A DNA stretch of 64,000 nucleotides, taken from positions 124,001 through 188,000 of the forward strand of contig NZ_JHEH01000002.1 in assembly GCF_000715505.1 (NCBI RefSeq), written 5' to 3'. This stretch comes from Thioclava dalianensis (GTDB taxonomy: Bacteria; Pseudomonadota; Alphaproteobacteria; Rhodobacterales; Rhodobacteraceae). A program made the translations under genes and the position numbers. Shown piece by piece: positions 1-8,706 of the stretch. The notes under the pieces were generated by a model. It saw only the letters and a list, made by a program, of their open reading frames with translations. It was not told the DNA's origin and ran no database searches. Within the stretch, counting starts at the first letter, position 1. Each line of letters starts with the position of its first letter.

Positions 1-40
1 GGCTCACGATCGCTGAAAGCCATGTTGTCCGGCCAATCAT
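1..40 (-). CDS. 5' end of a divergent gene cut by the window edge; probable exported protein
   Basis: Reading leftwards from 40, an ATG opens a frame of 13 codons (M-I-G-R-T-T-W-L-S-A-I-V-S) before the window ends. A good AAGGAG ribosome binding site lies at 47-52, six bases upstream of the ATG, which supports this start over the in-frame-unrelated ATG at 23. The short basic and then hydrophobic N-terminus looks like the start of a signal peptide. The gene is transcribed away from the Fur-family regulator at 165-602. In Rhodobacterales a Mur regulator is often divergent from the manganese transporter operon sitABCD, so a SitA-like binding protein is possible. That identity is inference; too little is visible to name it. 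Confidence 0.4.
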   Translation of the reverse strand, partial: MIGRTTWLSAIVS

Positions 41-86
41 CCTGCTCTCCTTTTCGTGTTTTCTTGTGACTGCATGTAGGAATGAT

Positions 87-120
87 TTGCAACTGTCAAG
101 CCAGTTGCAAGCCATTTGCA
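87..120. promoter_or_regulatory. Palindromic operator candidate between divergent genes (Fur/Mur-type site?)
   Basis: TTGCAACTG (87-95) and CAGTTGCAA (102-110) form a perfect 9-base inverted repeat with a 6-base spacer. A further TTTGCA follows at 115-120. The site sits between the edge gene and the Fur-family gene, where an autoregulatory operator would be expected. The match to a specific Fur, Mur or Zur consensus is not established here. Confidence 0.5.
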
Positions 121-164
121 TCTTGGGCTTGCCAGAGCGGGGAGATTTGCGCAAAAAAGAGCCG

Positions 165-602
165 ATGACACAGACAGATCGCCGCACCGAGAATCTCACC
201 ACCGCCCTGCGCCGCGCCGGCGTGCGGATCACCCGCCAGCGGGCGGCCCTTCTGGCGGTGCTGGCCGAGGCTGACGACCACCCCGAGGCTACGGAATTGC
301 AGCGCCGCGCCGAAGAGGTGGTGCCGGGGATCTCGCTCTCGACAGTGTACCGCACATTGACCGAGCTGGAGACCCAAGGCGTGATCCTGCGCCATCAGTT
401 CGAGGGCACGCCCGCGCGGTTCGAACATAGCGAGACACAGCACCACGACCACATGATCGACGTCGATAGCGGCGAGGTGGTCGAGTTTGCCAATGAGCGG
501 ATCGAACGGCTACAGGCCGAGATCGCCGAGGCGATGGGCTACGAGATCGTGCATCACCGGCTTGAGCTTTATGTACGCAAGAAAGTCGCGCGCGAGCCGT
601 GA
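165..602 (+). CDS. Fur-family metal-responsive repressor (Fur/Mur type)
   Basis: 145-residue DNA-binding repressor. The N-terminal winged helix (about residues 10-80) contains the typical helix ending in STVYRT. The dimerisation and metal region carries the HHDH motif around residue 94 followed by I-D-V-D-S-G-E-V-V-E-F, as in alphaproteobacterial Fur/Mur rather than Zur. The CxxC zinc site of many Fur proteins is absent, which is also common in rhizobial Mur. I chose ATG 165 because an upstream in-frame extension to 66 reads through the palindrome and has no family similarity; the ribosome site (AAGAG) is weak. The 3' end meets the convergent AEC gene with a 4-base gap. Whether the metal is iron or manganese cannot be decided from sequence alone. 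Confidence 0.85.
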   Translation: MTQTDRRTENLTTALRRAGVRITRQRAALLAVLAEADDHPEATELQRRAEEVVPGISLSTVYRTLTELETQGVILRHQFEGTPARFEHSETQHHDHMIDVDSGEVVEFANERIERLQAEIAEAMGYEIVHHRLELYVRKKVAREP

Positions 603-606
603 GGCC

Positions 607-1506
607 TCAGGCCAGCCCCAACAGCATCAACATCAGCGGCAATGTCGCCACCGAGGCCACGGTCTGCGCGGTCACGATCCCCGCCATGAAGGGGCCATCG
701 CCGCCCAGTTGCCGGGTCAGCACATAGGCGCTGGTCGCGGTGGGAATAGCGCAAAACACCACAAGTACAAGCGCGTCTGTCCCGGCCAAACCGAACAGAT
801 GGCCGATCCCCGCCGCCAGAAGCGGCATCGCGATCAGGCGCAGAGCGGCATTGCCCGCAAGCGGCCCCAGATCGCCGCGCAGCGCCGTGATCTGCAGTGC
901 AGCCCCCACGCAAAGCAGCCCCAGCGGCAGGCTCCCCCGGGCCAGAACCACCAGAAAATCATGCATCCCGAAGGGCAAACCCGCGCCCAGTGACGCCAGC
1001 GCAAGCCCCGCCACGCAGGCAAGGATCAACGGATTGCGCAGCATATTGCGCGCAATCGCGAGCGGCGACCGGGTCTCGCTCAGTGCAAGGATCGACAGGA
1101 CATTGACGAAGGGCACCGCCACCGCCAGCACCAAAGCCGCCCGCGACAGGCCTTCCGGCCCCGCGAGCCGCGCGGTCAGCGCGAGCCCCAGATAGGTATT
1201 GAACCGCACGGCCCCCTGAAGCGCCGGGCCGAAACGGCGCGCCGGCACGGACCACAGACGGCGCAGCGCATAAAGCAGCACGGCTGCCACCGCGATCGTC
1301 GCGAGCGCCGCGCCGCCCAGCCGCCAGATCGCGGGATCATGCACCGGAGCGTTAATCAGGCTTGAGACCAGAAGTGCCGGGAAGAGGACGAAATAATTGA
1401 GCCGCTCGGCGGCAGGCCAGAAGCCCTGTGCGGGAAATCCCGCACGGTTCAGCACGAAGCCCAAACAGATCAGCGCAAAGAGCGGCCAGATGGTGAAAAG
1501 CAGCAC
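607..1506 (-). CDS. AEC (auxin efflux carrier) family transporter
   Basis: 299-residue integral membrane protein, about ten hydrophobic segments, the usual size for the AEC/malonate-malate permease family. Typical features are the N-terminal segment with LNYFVLFPALL, the broken helix around residue 90-100 (V-R-F-N-T-Y-L-G) and the C-terminal half with the small-residue helix near FCAIPTATSAYVLTRQLGGD. The start is taken as GTG 1506, preceded by AAAGG about seven bases upstream. A longer frame exists upstream but is rich in Arg/Ser and not membrane-like. Substrate unknown; family members move carboxylates or indole acids. It ends 4 bases from the Fur-type gene on the other strand. Confidence 0.85.
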   Translation of the reverse strand: MLLFTIWPLFALICLGFVLNRAGFPAQGFWPAAERLNYFVLFPALLVSSLINAPVHDPAIWRLGGAALATIAVAAVLLYALRRLWSVPARRFGPALQGAVRFNTYLGLALTARLAGPEGLSRAALVLAVAVPFVNVLSILALSETRSPLAIARNMLRNPLILACVAGLALASLGAGLPFGMHDFLVVLARGSLPLGLLCVGAALQITALRGDLGPLAGNAALRLIAMPLLAAGIGHLFGLAGTDALVLVVFCAIPTATSAYVLTRQLGGDGPFMAGIVTAQTVASVATLPLMLMLLGLA

Positions 1507-1819
1507 GGTGGACCTTTGCGGCGGGACGGATCTGCGGCGGATATTTTCCCTTAGCACTGCCGGTGGTGGCTTTCCAGCACCCCTGCCATCTGCCCCAAAT
1601 CTACGCGCCGCGCGGAAAACTTGGGAACCATAGCGACGCCACGGGGTTCGAAAAACAATAAAACAGATAAGCACGAAGGCGAGACGCTGCGTGATGTGGC
1701 CGTGATCCACGAGACGCACGACGCCCGAACCCCCTGCGCAATGAGCCTGCCTCCAAGGGGCCAGTCCAGGGATCAAAGCTTCGGCTGGGGCCAAAGAGCA
1801 CCAACAGAAAGGGACAGCC
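1507..1819. other. Divergent intergenic region between the AEC and BCCT genes
   Basis: 313 bases with no supportable gene. It must hold both promoters of the divergent AEC and BCCT genes. The stretch around 1650-1670 is A-rich. I could not pick a convincing -35/-10 pair, nor any strong palindrome. Confidence 0.5.
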
Positions 1820-3475
1820 ATGCACGACAAGATGCCGCAAGAACGGCTATTTTTCTTCCCGAAGGTCCATCGCGCGGTCTTTCTGACCTCAGCAATCGTA
1901 ATCCTCGGTTTCATCATTTTCGGGGCGTTGTTCAGCGAAGAATCCTCGGCCCTGTTCACCGGGATGCAGAGCTGGCTGTCGGACACGCTCGGCTGGGCGC
2001 TGATCCTTGAGATCAACCTCTTTCTCTTTGCCACCGTCTATCTGGCCTTCGGACCGTTTGGCGATATCCGGCTGGGCCGGATGACCGACAAGCCCGATTA
2101 CGGGATCATCTCATGGACGGCGATGCTGTTTTCTGCGGGCATCGGCATCGGGCTGATCTATTGGGGGGTGGCCGAGCCGCTCTATCACTATTTCGCCCCG
2201 CCGATCGGCACCCCCGAAACCCAAGAAGCCGCGCGACAGGCGATGACGATCTCGTTCATGCATTGGGGGTTTCAGGGCTGGTCGGTCTATTCGATCGTGG
2301 CGCTGTCGCTGGCCTATTTCCACTTCCGCAAGGGGCTGCCTCTGACGATCCGCTCCGCGCTCTACCCGATCCTTGGCGAGAAGATCTGGGGACCGTGGGG
2401 GAGCGCTGTGGACATCCTCGCGGTGTTTGGCACGATGTTCGGCATCGTCACCTCGCTGGGGCTGGGGGCGATGCAGATCAATTCCGGTCTGGGCACGGTG
2501 TTTGGCATCGGCCAGTCCAGCACGGTGCAGATCCTGATCATTGCCTGCATCACCGCCGTCGCCACGATGTCGGTCATGGCGGGGCTTGATGGCGGGATCA
2601 AGCGGCTCTCGAACCTCAATATCGGGTTGAGCTTCGTCTTCCTCGTCCTGATGCTGATTGCCGGGCCCACGATCTTCATTCTTGATCTTTATGTTCAAAG
2701 TTATGGCGATTATCTCTCAAGCATCGTGAGCTGGACCTTCTGGACCGAAGCGTGGCAGCCCAATGACGACTGGCAGAACGCCTGGACCATCTTCTACTGG
2801 GCGTGGTGGATTTCCTGGTCGCCCTTTGTCGGCGTGTTCATAGCGCGGATCTCGAAGGGCCGCACAATCCGCGAATTCGTTCTGGGGGTGATGCTGCTGC
2901 CCACCTCGATCATGTTTTTCTGGTTCTGCACCTTCGGAGGCACGGCGCTGCATATCTCGCTGGCTGGCGACCCCTCGCTGGTCGAGGCTACGAAAAATTC
3001 CTATGGCGACGCGATGTTTGCCCTTCTCGGGCATTTCCCCGGATCGCAGATCATGTCGGGCTTTGCGATCATCCTGATCGTGATGTGGTTCGTGACCTCA
3101 TCGGATTCAGGTTCGTTCGTGATCGATATGCTGACAGCGGGGGGCGATGCCGATCCGCCCAAAGTGCAGCGGCTGTTCTGGGCGATCACCGAAGGGGCCG
3201 TGGCCTCGGTGCTGTTGCTGGCAGGCGGGCTGCAGGCCTTGCAGGCCGCAGCGGTGGTGGCGGGCTTTCCCTTCGCGATCGTGTGCCTGTTCATCCTGAT
3301 CGGGCTGATCAAGGCGCTCCGATGGGATCCGCTGATGGTCTATCGCCACAATCAGCGCTTCCGCAGCGACGAGGAAGCCGATCACGCGATGCCCAATGAG
3401 TTGCCCGGTGACCTTTACGGTGCGAACCCAACGCCGCCGCCGGGGCCGCCTGCCAAAACCCGGCCCGCCGAGTAA
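1820..3475 (+). CDS. BCCT family transporter (betaine/choline/carnitine type)
   Basis: 551-residue secondary transporter with 12 predicted membrane helices, the family's normal length. It has the diagnostic BCCT segment in the second half (Y-W-A-W-W-I-S-W-S-P-F-V-G followed by F-I-A-R-I-S-K-G-R-T-I-R), and the helix with GIGIGLIYWGVAEP near residue 110. BCCT proteins import quaternary ammonium compounds such as glycine betaine, choline, carnitine or DMSP, coupled to sodium or protons, for osmoprotection or catabolism. No choline-oxidation genes sit beside it, so the substrate is open. Start ATG 1820 has AAAGGG a few bases upstream. The proline-rich C-terminus is followed at once by a strong hairpin. 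Confidence 0.93.
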   Translation: MHDKMPQERLFFFPKVHRAVFLTSAIVILGFIIFGALFSEESSALFTGMQSWLSDTLGWALILEINLFLFATVYLAFGPFGDIRLGRMTDKPDYGIISWTAMLFSAGIGIGLIYWGVAEPLYHYFAPPIGTPETQEAARQAMTISFMHWGFQGWSVYSIVALSLAYFHFRKGLPLTIRSALYPILGEKIWGPWGSAVDILAVFGTMFGIVTSLGLGAMQINSGLGTVFGIGQSSTVQILIIACITAVATMSVMAGLDGGIKRLSNLNIGLSFVFLVLMLIAGPTIFILDLYVQSYGDYLSSIVSWTFWTEAWQPNDDWQNAWTIFYWAWWISWSPFVGVFIARISKGRTIREFVLGVMLLPTSIMFFWFCTFGGTALHISLAGDPSLVEATKNSYGDAMFALLGHFPGSQIMSGFAIILIVMWFVTSSDSGSFVIDMLTAGGDADPPKVQRLFWAITEGAVASVLLLAGGLQALQAAAVVAGFPFAIVCLFILIGLIKALRWDPLMVYRHNQRFRSDEEADHAMPNELPGDLYGANPTPPPGPPAKTRPAE

Positions 3476-3479
3476 AATC

Positions 3480-3513
3480 AGACAGAGCCGTGGCGCAGGC
3501 TGCGGCTCTGTCT
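3480..3513 (+). terminator. Hairpin terminator after the BCCT gene
   Basis: A perfect 11-base stem AGACAGAGCCG / CGGCTCTGTCT with a 12-base loop begins five bases after the BCCT stop. The T run is poor, so termination strength is uncertain, but the position is right. Confidence 0.65.
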
Positions 3514-3622
3514 CCTTGAGGCCCCGCCCGCCACCGCGGCGCGCCGCAGGCACCGCGCGGCACCAGACTTGATCTGCGAAGGCAAGCTGCTAACTAAGCG
3601 TCTCACAAACCCGGACCCTCGC

Positions 3623-5056
3623 ATGACCCACACCACTACTGCCGCGCCTCTGGAACCTGCGAAGAAGTGGGGCGCCGTGATCGTGTTGCTCACCGCGAAT
3701 TTCATGAACCTGATCGACATCACCATCGTGAATGTCGCGCTGCCCTCGATGCAATCCGAGCTGTCTGCGGCCCCCAATATGATCGAATGGATCGTCGCGG
3801 GCTACACGTTCTCCTTCGCGCTTTTGCTGCTGCCAGCGGGGCGGATGGGCGATCTGTTCGGGCGCAGACGGCTCTTTGCCTCCGGGATCGTGATTTTTAC
3901 GCTGGCCTCGCTGATCTGCGGCTTGGCACCGGCGATCGACACGCTGATCGCCGCCCGCGTGTTGCAAGGGCTGGGGGCGGCCATCATGACGCCGCAGACG
4001 CTGGCGCTGGTGCCCGCACTGTTCCCGCCCGAGCAGCGCGGCTCGGCCTTCGGGTTATTCGCGCTTACGGCGGGGCTGGCCTCGGTGACCGGCCCGATCC
4101 TTGGCGGTGTGCTGATCGGCGCGGATATCTTCGGGCTGACATGGCGGCCGATTTTTCTCGTGAATATCCCGATTGGGGTTCTGGCCCTGATCGGTGCGCT
4201 GACGCTGGTGCCCAAGGCCGAGGGCAATCGCAAGCTGGGTATCGACTTCGTAGGCATCGTGCTGGCGGCGCTGGCGATGCTGGCCGTGCTTGTGCCGCTG
4301 GTCGAGGCCCCCTCGCTCGGCTGGCAGCTTTGGATGGCACCGCTGCTGATCCTCGCGCTGCCGCTGGGCTGGGCCTTCGTGCGCTGGCAAATGTATCAAG
4401 AGGCGCGCAGCCGCCCGCAGCTTTTGCCGATGCGGCTGTTGCGGACCGGGCCCTTCCTGACGGGCAGCCTGCTCAACGCGGTGCTTTTTACCGCCGTGCC
4501 TAGCTATTTCTTTACGATCGCACTGTATCTGCAATCTGGCTACGGGCTGAGCGCGCTCGATTCCGGCCTGACGACGATCCCGTTTCCCTTAGGCGTGCTG
4601 GCCGCCTCGGCGGTGACGGGTTGGTTCGGCTCGCGCTGGGTGCGCTGGCGTGTGATGGGCGGCGCGGCCCTGTTGGGCATCGGGTTTCTCGGTCAGGGCT
4701 GGGCCGTCTGGGGTATGGGCGAGCAGATCAGCTGGCTGCGCATGGCGCCGTGGTTCTTCCTCGGCGGGCTTGGCTTGGGCAACACCGTCTCCCCGCTGTT
4801 CCAGATCGCGCTGTCTGCCGCCGACAGCAACGATAGCGGCTCGGCCTCGGGCGCGGTTCAGGCGATCCGCCAGCTTGGGATCTCCTTCGGGATCGCAATT
4901 GTCGGCGCGATCTTCTTCACGCTTCTGGGCGGGACGGCGGCAGGCGATAGCGAGACCTATCGGCGTGCGATGCTGGGCGCGATCACCTATTCAAGCCTCG
5001 TCGCAGGGGCGCTCGTCCTGTCGGCCTTGCTGATCCCGATCCGGTTGCAGCGCTAG
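3623..5056 (+). CDS. MFS transporter, DHA2 (EmrB/QacA) drug-exporter family
   Basis: 477-residue permease with about 14 hydrophobic helices, as in DHA2 proton antiporters. Motif A is visible as GRMGDLFGRRRLF near residue 75, and the antiporter motif C region as LASVTGPILGG near residue 155. TM1 has the family-typical M-N-L-I-D-I-T-I-V-N-V-A-L-P. These proteins export hydrophobic drugs or metabolites from the cytoplasm. ATG 3623 is used because the longer frame begins with TTG and reads non-conserved sequence; the ribosome site is weak. No TetR-type regulator or membrane-fusion partner is adjacent, so its substrate is unknown. Confidence 0.9.
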   Translation: MTHTTTAAPLEPAKKWGAVIVLLTANFMNLIDITIVNVALPSMQSELSAAPNMIEWIVAGYTFSFALLLLPAGRMGDLFGRRRLFASGIVIFTLASLICGLAPAIDTLIAARVLQGLGAAIMTPQTLALVPALFPPEQRGSAFGLFALTAGLASVTGPILGGVLIGADIFGLTWRPIFLVNIPIGVLALIGALTLVPKAEGNRKLGIDFVGIVLAALAMLAVLVPLVEAPSLGWQLWMAPLLILALPLGWAFVRWQMYQEARSRPQLLPMRLLRTGPFLTGSLLNAVLFTAVPSYFFTIALYLQSGYGLSALDSGLTTIPFPLGVLAASAVTGWFGSRWVRWRVMGGAALLGIGFLGQGWAVWGMGEQISWLRMAPWFFLGGLGLGNTVSPLFQIALSAADSNDSGSASGAVQAIRQLGISFGIAIVGAIFFTLLGGTAAGDSETYRRAMLGAITYSSLVAGALVLSALLIPIRLQR

Positions 5057-5088
5057 GCCGGTTCACGAGCCACCCCAACCGCGTCAAA

Positions 5089-5113
5089 CGGGCGTGCCGC
5101 TTTGGCGCGCCCG
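5089..5113 (+). terminator. Hairpin terminator after the MFS gene
   Basis: CGGGCGTGCC (5089-5098) pairs with GGCGCGCCCG (5104-5113) through one T-G wobble across a 5-base GCTTT loop. No T tract follows. Confidence 0.5.
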
Positions 5114-5236
5114 GCTCCAGATGTGATCTCCAGCCACAGCTCCCACGCCGCTAACACGCGCTCATATTTCCTTGACACGCCGTGAGTGGCGCTAAGTGAC
5201 TCTTATTGAAGACAAGTCTTGCTTTCGGAGATCCGC

Positions 5237-5605
5237 ATGAAAATTCAAGACCCAACCGACCGCCCCCGCACGATCCTGATCGTGATCGGCGGCGTGGCGG
5301 GCGCCGCAGTCGCGATTTATAATTACGTCACCCCGCTGACCGGGGTAAATGGCACCTCCGGGGCCGCCCTTGTGATCGCCACCTCGATCCTGATCGTTCT
5401 GGCCGCCATCGTGGTCCAGCTTCTGGCGGGCGGCTTTCTGCGCGCCCTGCTGCGTACCCTGATCGTGCTTGGGATCTTGGGCACCGCAGCGGCTGGCTAT
5501 TTCTTGCATGAATGGTGGCTCATGGGCGCGATGGCCGTCGCGTTGATCGGGGTCATCTTCGATGCCGCAGCCACCCGTGGATCAGCCAAAGGAGCCTATG
5601 CATGA
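5237..5605 (+). CDS. Small membrane subunit of a PQQ dehydrogenase (SldB-like)
   Basis: 122-residue protein with four hydrophobic helices and almost no soluble part. It overlaps the downstream PQQ dehydrogenase by four bases (ATGA), so translation is coupled. Size, topology and gene order match SldB of the acetic acid bacterial polyol dehydrogenase SldBA. There a small hydrophobic protein corresponds to the N-terminal membrane domain that is fused to the catalytic part in E. coli-type Gcd. Its likely role is to anchor the catalytic subunit and give access to ubiquinone. Start ATG 5237 has GGAG seven bases upstream. A TTGACA hexamer at 5172-5177 may be the -35 of the operon promoter, though the matching -10 is poor. 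Confidence 0.8.
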   Translation: MKIQDPTDRPRTILIVIGGVAGAAVAIYNYVTPLTGVNGTSGAALVIATSILIVLAAIVVQLLAGGFLRALLRTLIVLGILGTAAAGYFLHEWWLMGAMAVALIGVIFDAAATRGSAKGAYA

Positions 5606-7713
5606 CCCTCTCCCCCCGTATGCTCACGCTGGCCCTGATGATGGCATTCCCTGCGGCCGGCATGGCCCAGCAAAGCGACACACCCAGCGCAACCGCACCC
5701 GAAACCGCGGCCCCGCAAAGCCAAGCGGGCGATGCGCCCAAAGCAGAGGCTTCGGACGCAACGCCGAGCGCTTCTGCGCAATCGGCCCCGGACGCATATC
5801 CGGGCGTCGCCGATCCGATTTATGCAAGCGAGACGCGCAGCCGCAATGACATTCCGCTGGTGCCCAAAACGCCCGTCTGGGATGGCTTTCACGGCCAGCT
5901 CAACGCGCAGAAATATTCGCCGCTGACGCAGGTGACCCCGGAGAACGTGGGCAAGCTGCAAAAGGTCTGGGATTACCATACAGGCGATGTCTCGGATGGC
6001 TCGGGCGGCACGACCGCGACCGTGTGGTCCGCCACGCCGGTCTTTGCCAATGACACGCTTTATATCGGCACGCCCTTCTACCGGATCATCGCGCTCGATC
6101 CCGGCACCGGCAAGGAAAAATGGAGCTTTGACACCGACAGCACGCTGGAGCCACTGACCCAGCCCGCGCTCAAGAACCGGGGCGTGGCCTATTGGCAAAG
6201 CCCCAATCCGGTCGCAGGAAAGGCCTGCCAGAAGATCGTCTATATCGGGACGATGGATGCGCAGCTTTTCGCGGTGGATGCCGATACCGGCAAGCCCTGC
6301 ACCGATTTCGGGAATAACGGTGTGCTGGATGTGAACCAGTGGAACACGCTCAACGACCGCTTCCCCTTCTCGGTGCTGCAACCGCCGACCGTTGCAGGCA
6401 ATCACGTGATCCTCGGCTGGGCAGGCAAGGACTGGGCCTATGCCGAAGCCCCTCCCGGCGCGGTGTTCTCGGTCGATCCGCAGACCGGCAAGCTGCAATG
6501 GTCCTTTGACAGCCTGCCCGAAAAGATCCGCCGCAAGACCGGGACCGCGAATGTGTGGACGGCGATGTCGGTCGATCTGGGGCTGAACATGGTCTATCTG
6601 CCGGTGGCCTCGCCCTCGCCCAACTACTGGGGCGGCAACCGGACCGAAGAGATCCCCTATGCAACCTCGACCACGGCGCTTGATCTCGATACCGGCAAGG
6701 TCGTGTGGTCGCGGCAATGGGTGCATCACGATATCTGGGATTACGACATCAACTCGGCGCCCACGCTGATGGATATCACGGTGGACGGCAAAGAGATCCC
6801 GGCGTTGATGCAGGGCACGAAGATGGGCTTTTTGTTCGTCGTGAACCGCGCGACCGGCAAGGATGTCTGGCCCATCGAGGAGCGCAAGGTGCCGCAGGGC
6901 GACGGCTCTGTGAAAGGCGAATATTACGCCCCGACACAGCCCTTCCCGACCAAACCCGCGCCGCTGCTGGATCAGTCGAAGAAACCCGATGTGTGGAAGC
7001 TGGCCGATATCGTCTCGGGCGGGGAGTGCTCGAAGCTGTTCGACAGCCTGTCCTATGACGGGATGTATTCGCCCCCCACCACCAAGGGCGAAGGCGTTCT
7101 GGCCTATCCCGACAGTGCGGGCGGCGTGCAATGGGGAGGCGTGGCCTTCGATCCCGAGACCCAGATCGCGGTCGTGAACACCTCGCATATTGTGCAATAT
7201 ATCAAGCTCTATGCCCGCGAGGACTACAACAAGCAAAAGGGCGGGTCGGGCAATGAGAACGGGTTCTACCCGCAGGAAGGCGCGCCCTATGGCATGCGGC
7301 TGTCCAATGCGCTCAACTGGCTGGGCATGCCCTGCTGGAAGCCGCCCTTCGGCGAGTTGGTGGCCATCGACATGCATACCGGCGACGTGAAATGGCGCAG
7401 GCCGCTTGGCAACTCGCAAAAATTCGGCTTCTTCATGCCCGAAAGCATGGGCTCGCCCACGATCGGCGGACCTGCGGTGACCAAATCGGGGCTGATCTTC
7501 ATCGGCTCGACGATGGATGCCAAGGCACGGGCCTTTGACATGAAGACCGGGCGCGAGCTGTGGTCCGACCAGATGCAGGCACCGGTCGTCGCGAACCCCG
7601 CGATCTACGAGTATAAGGGGCGCGAATATGTGGCCTTCATCGGAGGCGGCAACTCGATCCTGAAACCTGCGGTCGGCGATCAGGTCGCCGTCTACGCCCT
7701 GCCCGAGAAATAA
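5602..7713 (+). CDS. Periplasmic PQQ-dependent membrane dehydrogenase, glucose/polyol (Gcd/SldA) family
   Basis: 703-residue precursor: signal peptide (about 1-23, ending A-G-M-A), an Ala/Pro/Gln-rich linker to about residue 70, then an eight-bladed PQQ propeller with Trp-docking repeats such as GTGKEKWSFD and TGKVVWS. The HHDIWDYD stretch (His375-His376, Asp380, Asp382) and Lys407 in T-K-M-G line up with the catalytic Asp and the quinone-linked Lys region of E. coli Gcd. Unlike Gcd it lacks the N-terminal membrane domain, which is supplied by the overlapping upstream gene, as in SldBA. The enzyme oxidises a sugar, polyol or cyclic acid in the periplasm and feeds electrons to ubiquinone. The exact substrate is unknown, and PQQ synthesis genes are not in the window. 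Confidence 0.9.
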   Translation: MTLSPRMLTLALMMAFPAAGMAQQSDTPSATAPETAAPQSQAGDAPKAEASDATPSASAQSAPDAYPGVADPIYASETRSRNDIPLVPKTPVWDGFHGQLNAQKYSPLTQVTPENVGKLQKVWDYHTGDVSDGSGGTTATVWSATPVFANDTLYIGTPFYRIIALDPGTGKEKWSFDTDSTLEPLTQPALKNRGVAYWQSPNPVAGKACQKIVYIGTMDAQLFAVDADTGKPCTDFGNNGVLDVNQWNTLNDRFPFSVLQPPTVAGNHVILGWAGKDWAYAEAPPGAVFSVDPQTGKLQWSFDSLPEKIRRKTGTANVWTAMSVDLGLNMVYLPVASPSPNYWGGNRTEEIPYATSTTALDLDTGKVVWSRQWVHHDIWDYDINSAPTLMDITVDGKEIPALMQGTKMGFLFVVNRATGKDVWPIEERKVPQGDGSVKGEYYAPTQPFPTKPAPLLDQSKKPDVWKLADIVSGGECSKLFDSLSYDGMYSPPTTKGEGVLAYPDSAGGVQWGGVAFDPETQIAVVNTSHIVQYIKLYAREDYNKQKGGSGNENGFYPQEGAPYGMRLSNALNWLGMPCWKPPFGELVAIDMHTGDVKWRRPLGNSQKFGFFMPESMGSPTIGGPAVTKSGLIFIGSTMDAKARAFDMKTGRELWSDQMQAPVVANPAIYEYKGREYVAFIGGGNSILKPAVGDQVAVYALPEK

Positions 7714-7731
7714 CGCAGGGCAGGACACAGC

Positions 7732-7772
7732 AAAGGGGGCGGGCGCACATAAGCGGCGCTCGCCCCTTTTTT
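7732..7772 (+). terminator. Rho-independent terminator of the PQQ dehydrogenase operon
   Basis: A GC-rich stem (AAAGGGGGCGGGCGC pairing with GCGCTCGCCCC with a bulge and a wobble) is followed by a run of six T. It starts 19 bases after the stop. Confidence 0.85.
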
Positions 7773-7908
7773 ATACCGCGACCCCAAGCTTCTCGCGTCG
7801 AAGAATGCACACAGGGGTTTCATCGGGGCGCGAATCCTGACAAGGGCGCAGAGGAGAGACCGAGCCGCCGGGCCGACCCTCCCCCAACCCCAATTTGAAG
7901 GACACGCC

Positions 7909-8685
7909 ATGCGCATTTTGATCGATGTCCTGATGCAATATCGGTTCGTTCAGGCCAACACCGTCACACTGGTGCTGGAAGCGGCACAAATGCCGGGCCA
8001 AGAGGTGGTGCACGCGGATCTTGATCTCGGTCCGGCGCAGATCTCGCGGATCGCGGGCGACAGCGATGTCGGGCAGAGGATCTGGGCGCGTGTCCCGGCA
8101 GGCGATATGCAGCTTCGCTACCGCGCTGAGGTGAATGTCACGCGCCAGAGCGTCCCGCTGAGCGGGCTGCGCGCGATGCAGCTGCATGAAATATGCGCCG
8201 AGGCCGCCCCCTATATCCGCCCCTCGCGCTACTGCCAGTCGGACAAATTCGTGGCCTTCGTCGACAAGCGCTTTGGCCATCTGGCGGGTGGCGACAAGGT
8301 TGCGGCGATCCGCGACTGGATCGAGGCGAACCTGTCCTATGTGCCCGGCAGTTCGGATTCCGATACCAATGTCCTTGAGACCTTTGCCGGTCGGCAGGGC
8401 GTGTGCCGCGACTATGCGCATCTGTTTTGCGCGATGGTGCGGGCCGCGCAAATCCCGGCCCGCGCGGTCTCGGCCTATGGCCCCGACGTGGTCCCGCAGG
8501 ATTTCCATGCGCTGGCCGAGGTGTGGCTTGAGGATGGCTGGCATCTCGTCGATCCGACCGGCATGTGCGCGCCCGACGCGGTGGCGGTGATCGCGGTGGG
8601 GCGCGACGCCTATGACATCGCCTTCATGGAATCGCAGGCCCCCGCCGGTTTCCTCTACCAGCAGGTCTATGTCACGCGCAGCTAG
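7909..8685 (+). CDS. Transglutaminase-like cysteine protease-fold protein
   Basis: 258 residues. The N-terminal beta region (about 1-100) is typical of bacterial transglutaminase-like proteins. The catalytic core follows: Cys in G-R-Q-G-V-C-R-D-Y-A-H, His in D-F-H-A-L-A-E-V-W, and Asp in W-H-L-V-D-P-T, the full Cys-His-Asp triad. There is no signal peptide or membrane helix, so it is probably cytoplasmic. Members act as proteases, deamidases or cross-linkers, and this one's substrate is unknown. Start ATG 7909 has GGA eight bases upstream. It ends 22 bases from the end of the opposing thiamine operon. Confidence 0.85.
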   Translation: MRILIDVLMQYRFVQANTVTLVLEAAQMPGQEVVHADLDLGPAQISRIAGDSDVGQRIWARVPAGDMQLRYRAEVNVTRQSVPLSGLRAMQLHEICAEAAPYIRPSRYCQSDKFVAFVDKRFGHLAGGDKVAAIRDWIEANLSYVPGSSDSDTNVLETFAGRQGVCRDYAHLFCAMVRAAQIPARAVSAYGPDVVPQDFHALAEVWLEDGWHLVDPTGMCAPDAVAVIAVGRDAYDIAFMESQAPAGFLYQQVYVTRS

Positions 8686-8706
8686 ACGCCTGCCCAGACC
8701 GCGCGA

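Noticed and set aside
5596-7728. 710-codon frame antisense to the PQQ dehydrogenase
   Set aside because: It mirrors the GC-rich third positions of the real gene; it has no ribosome site or family similarity.
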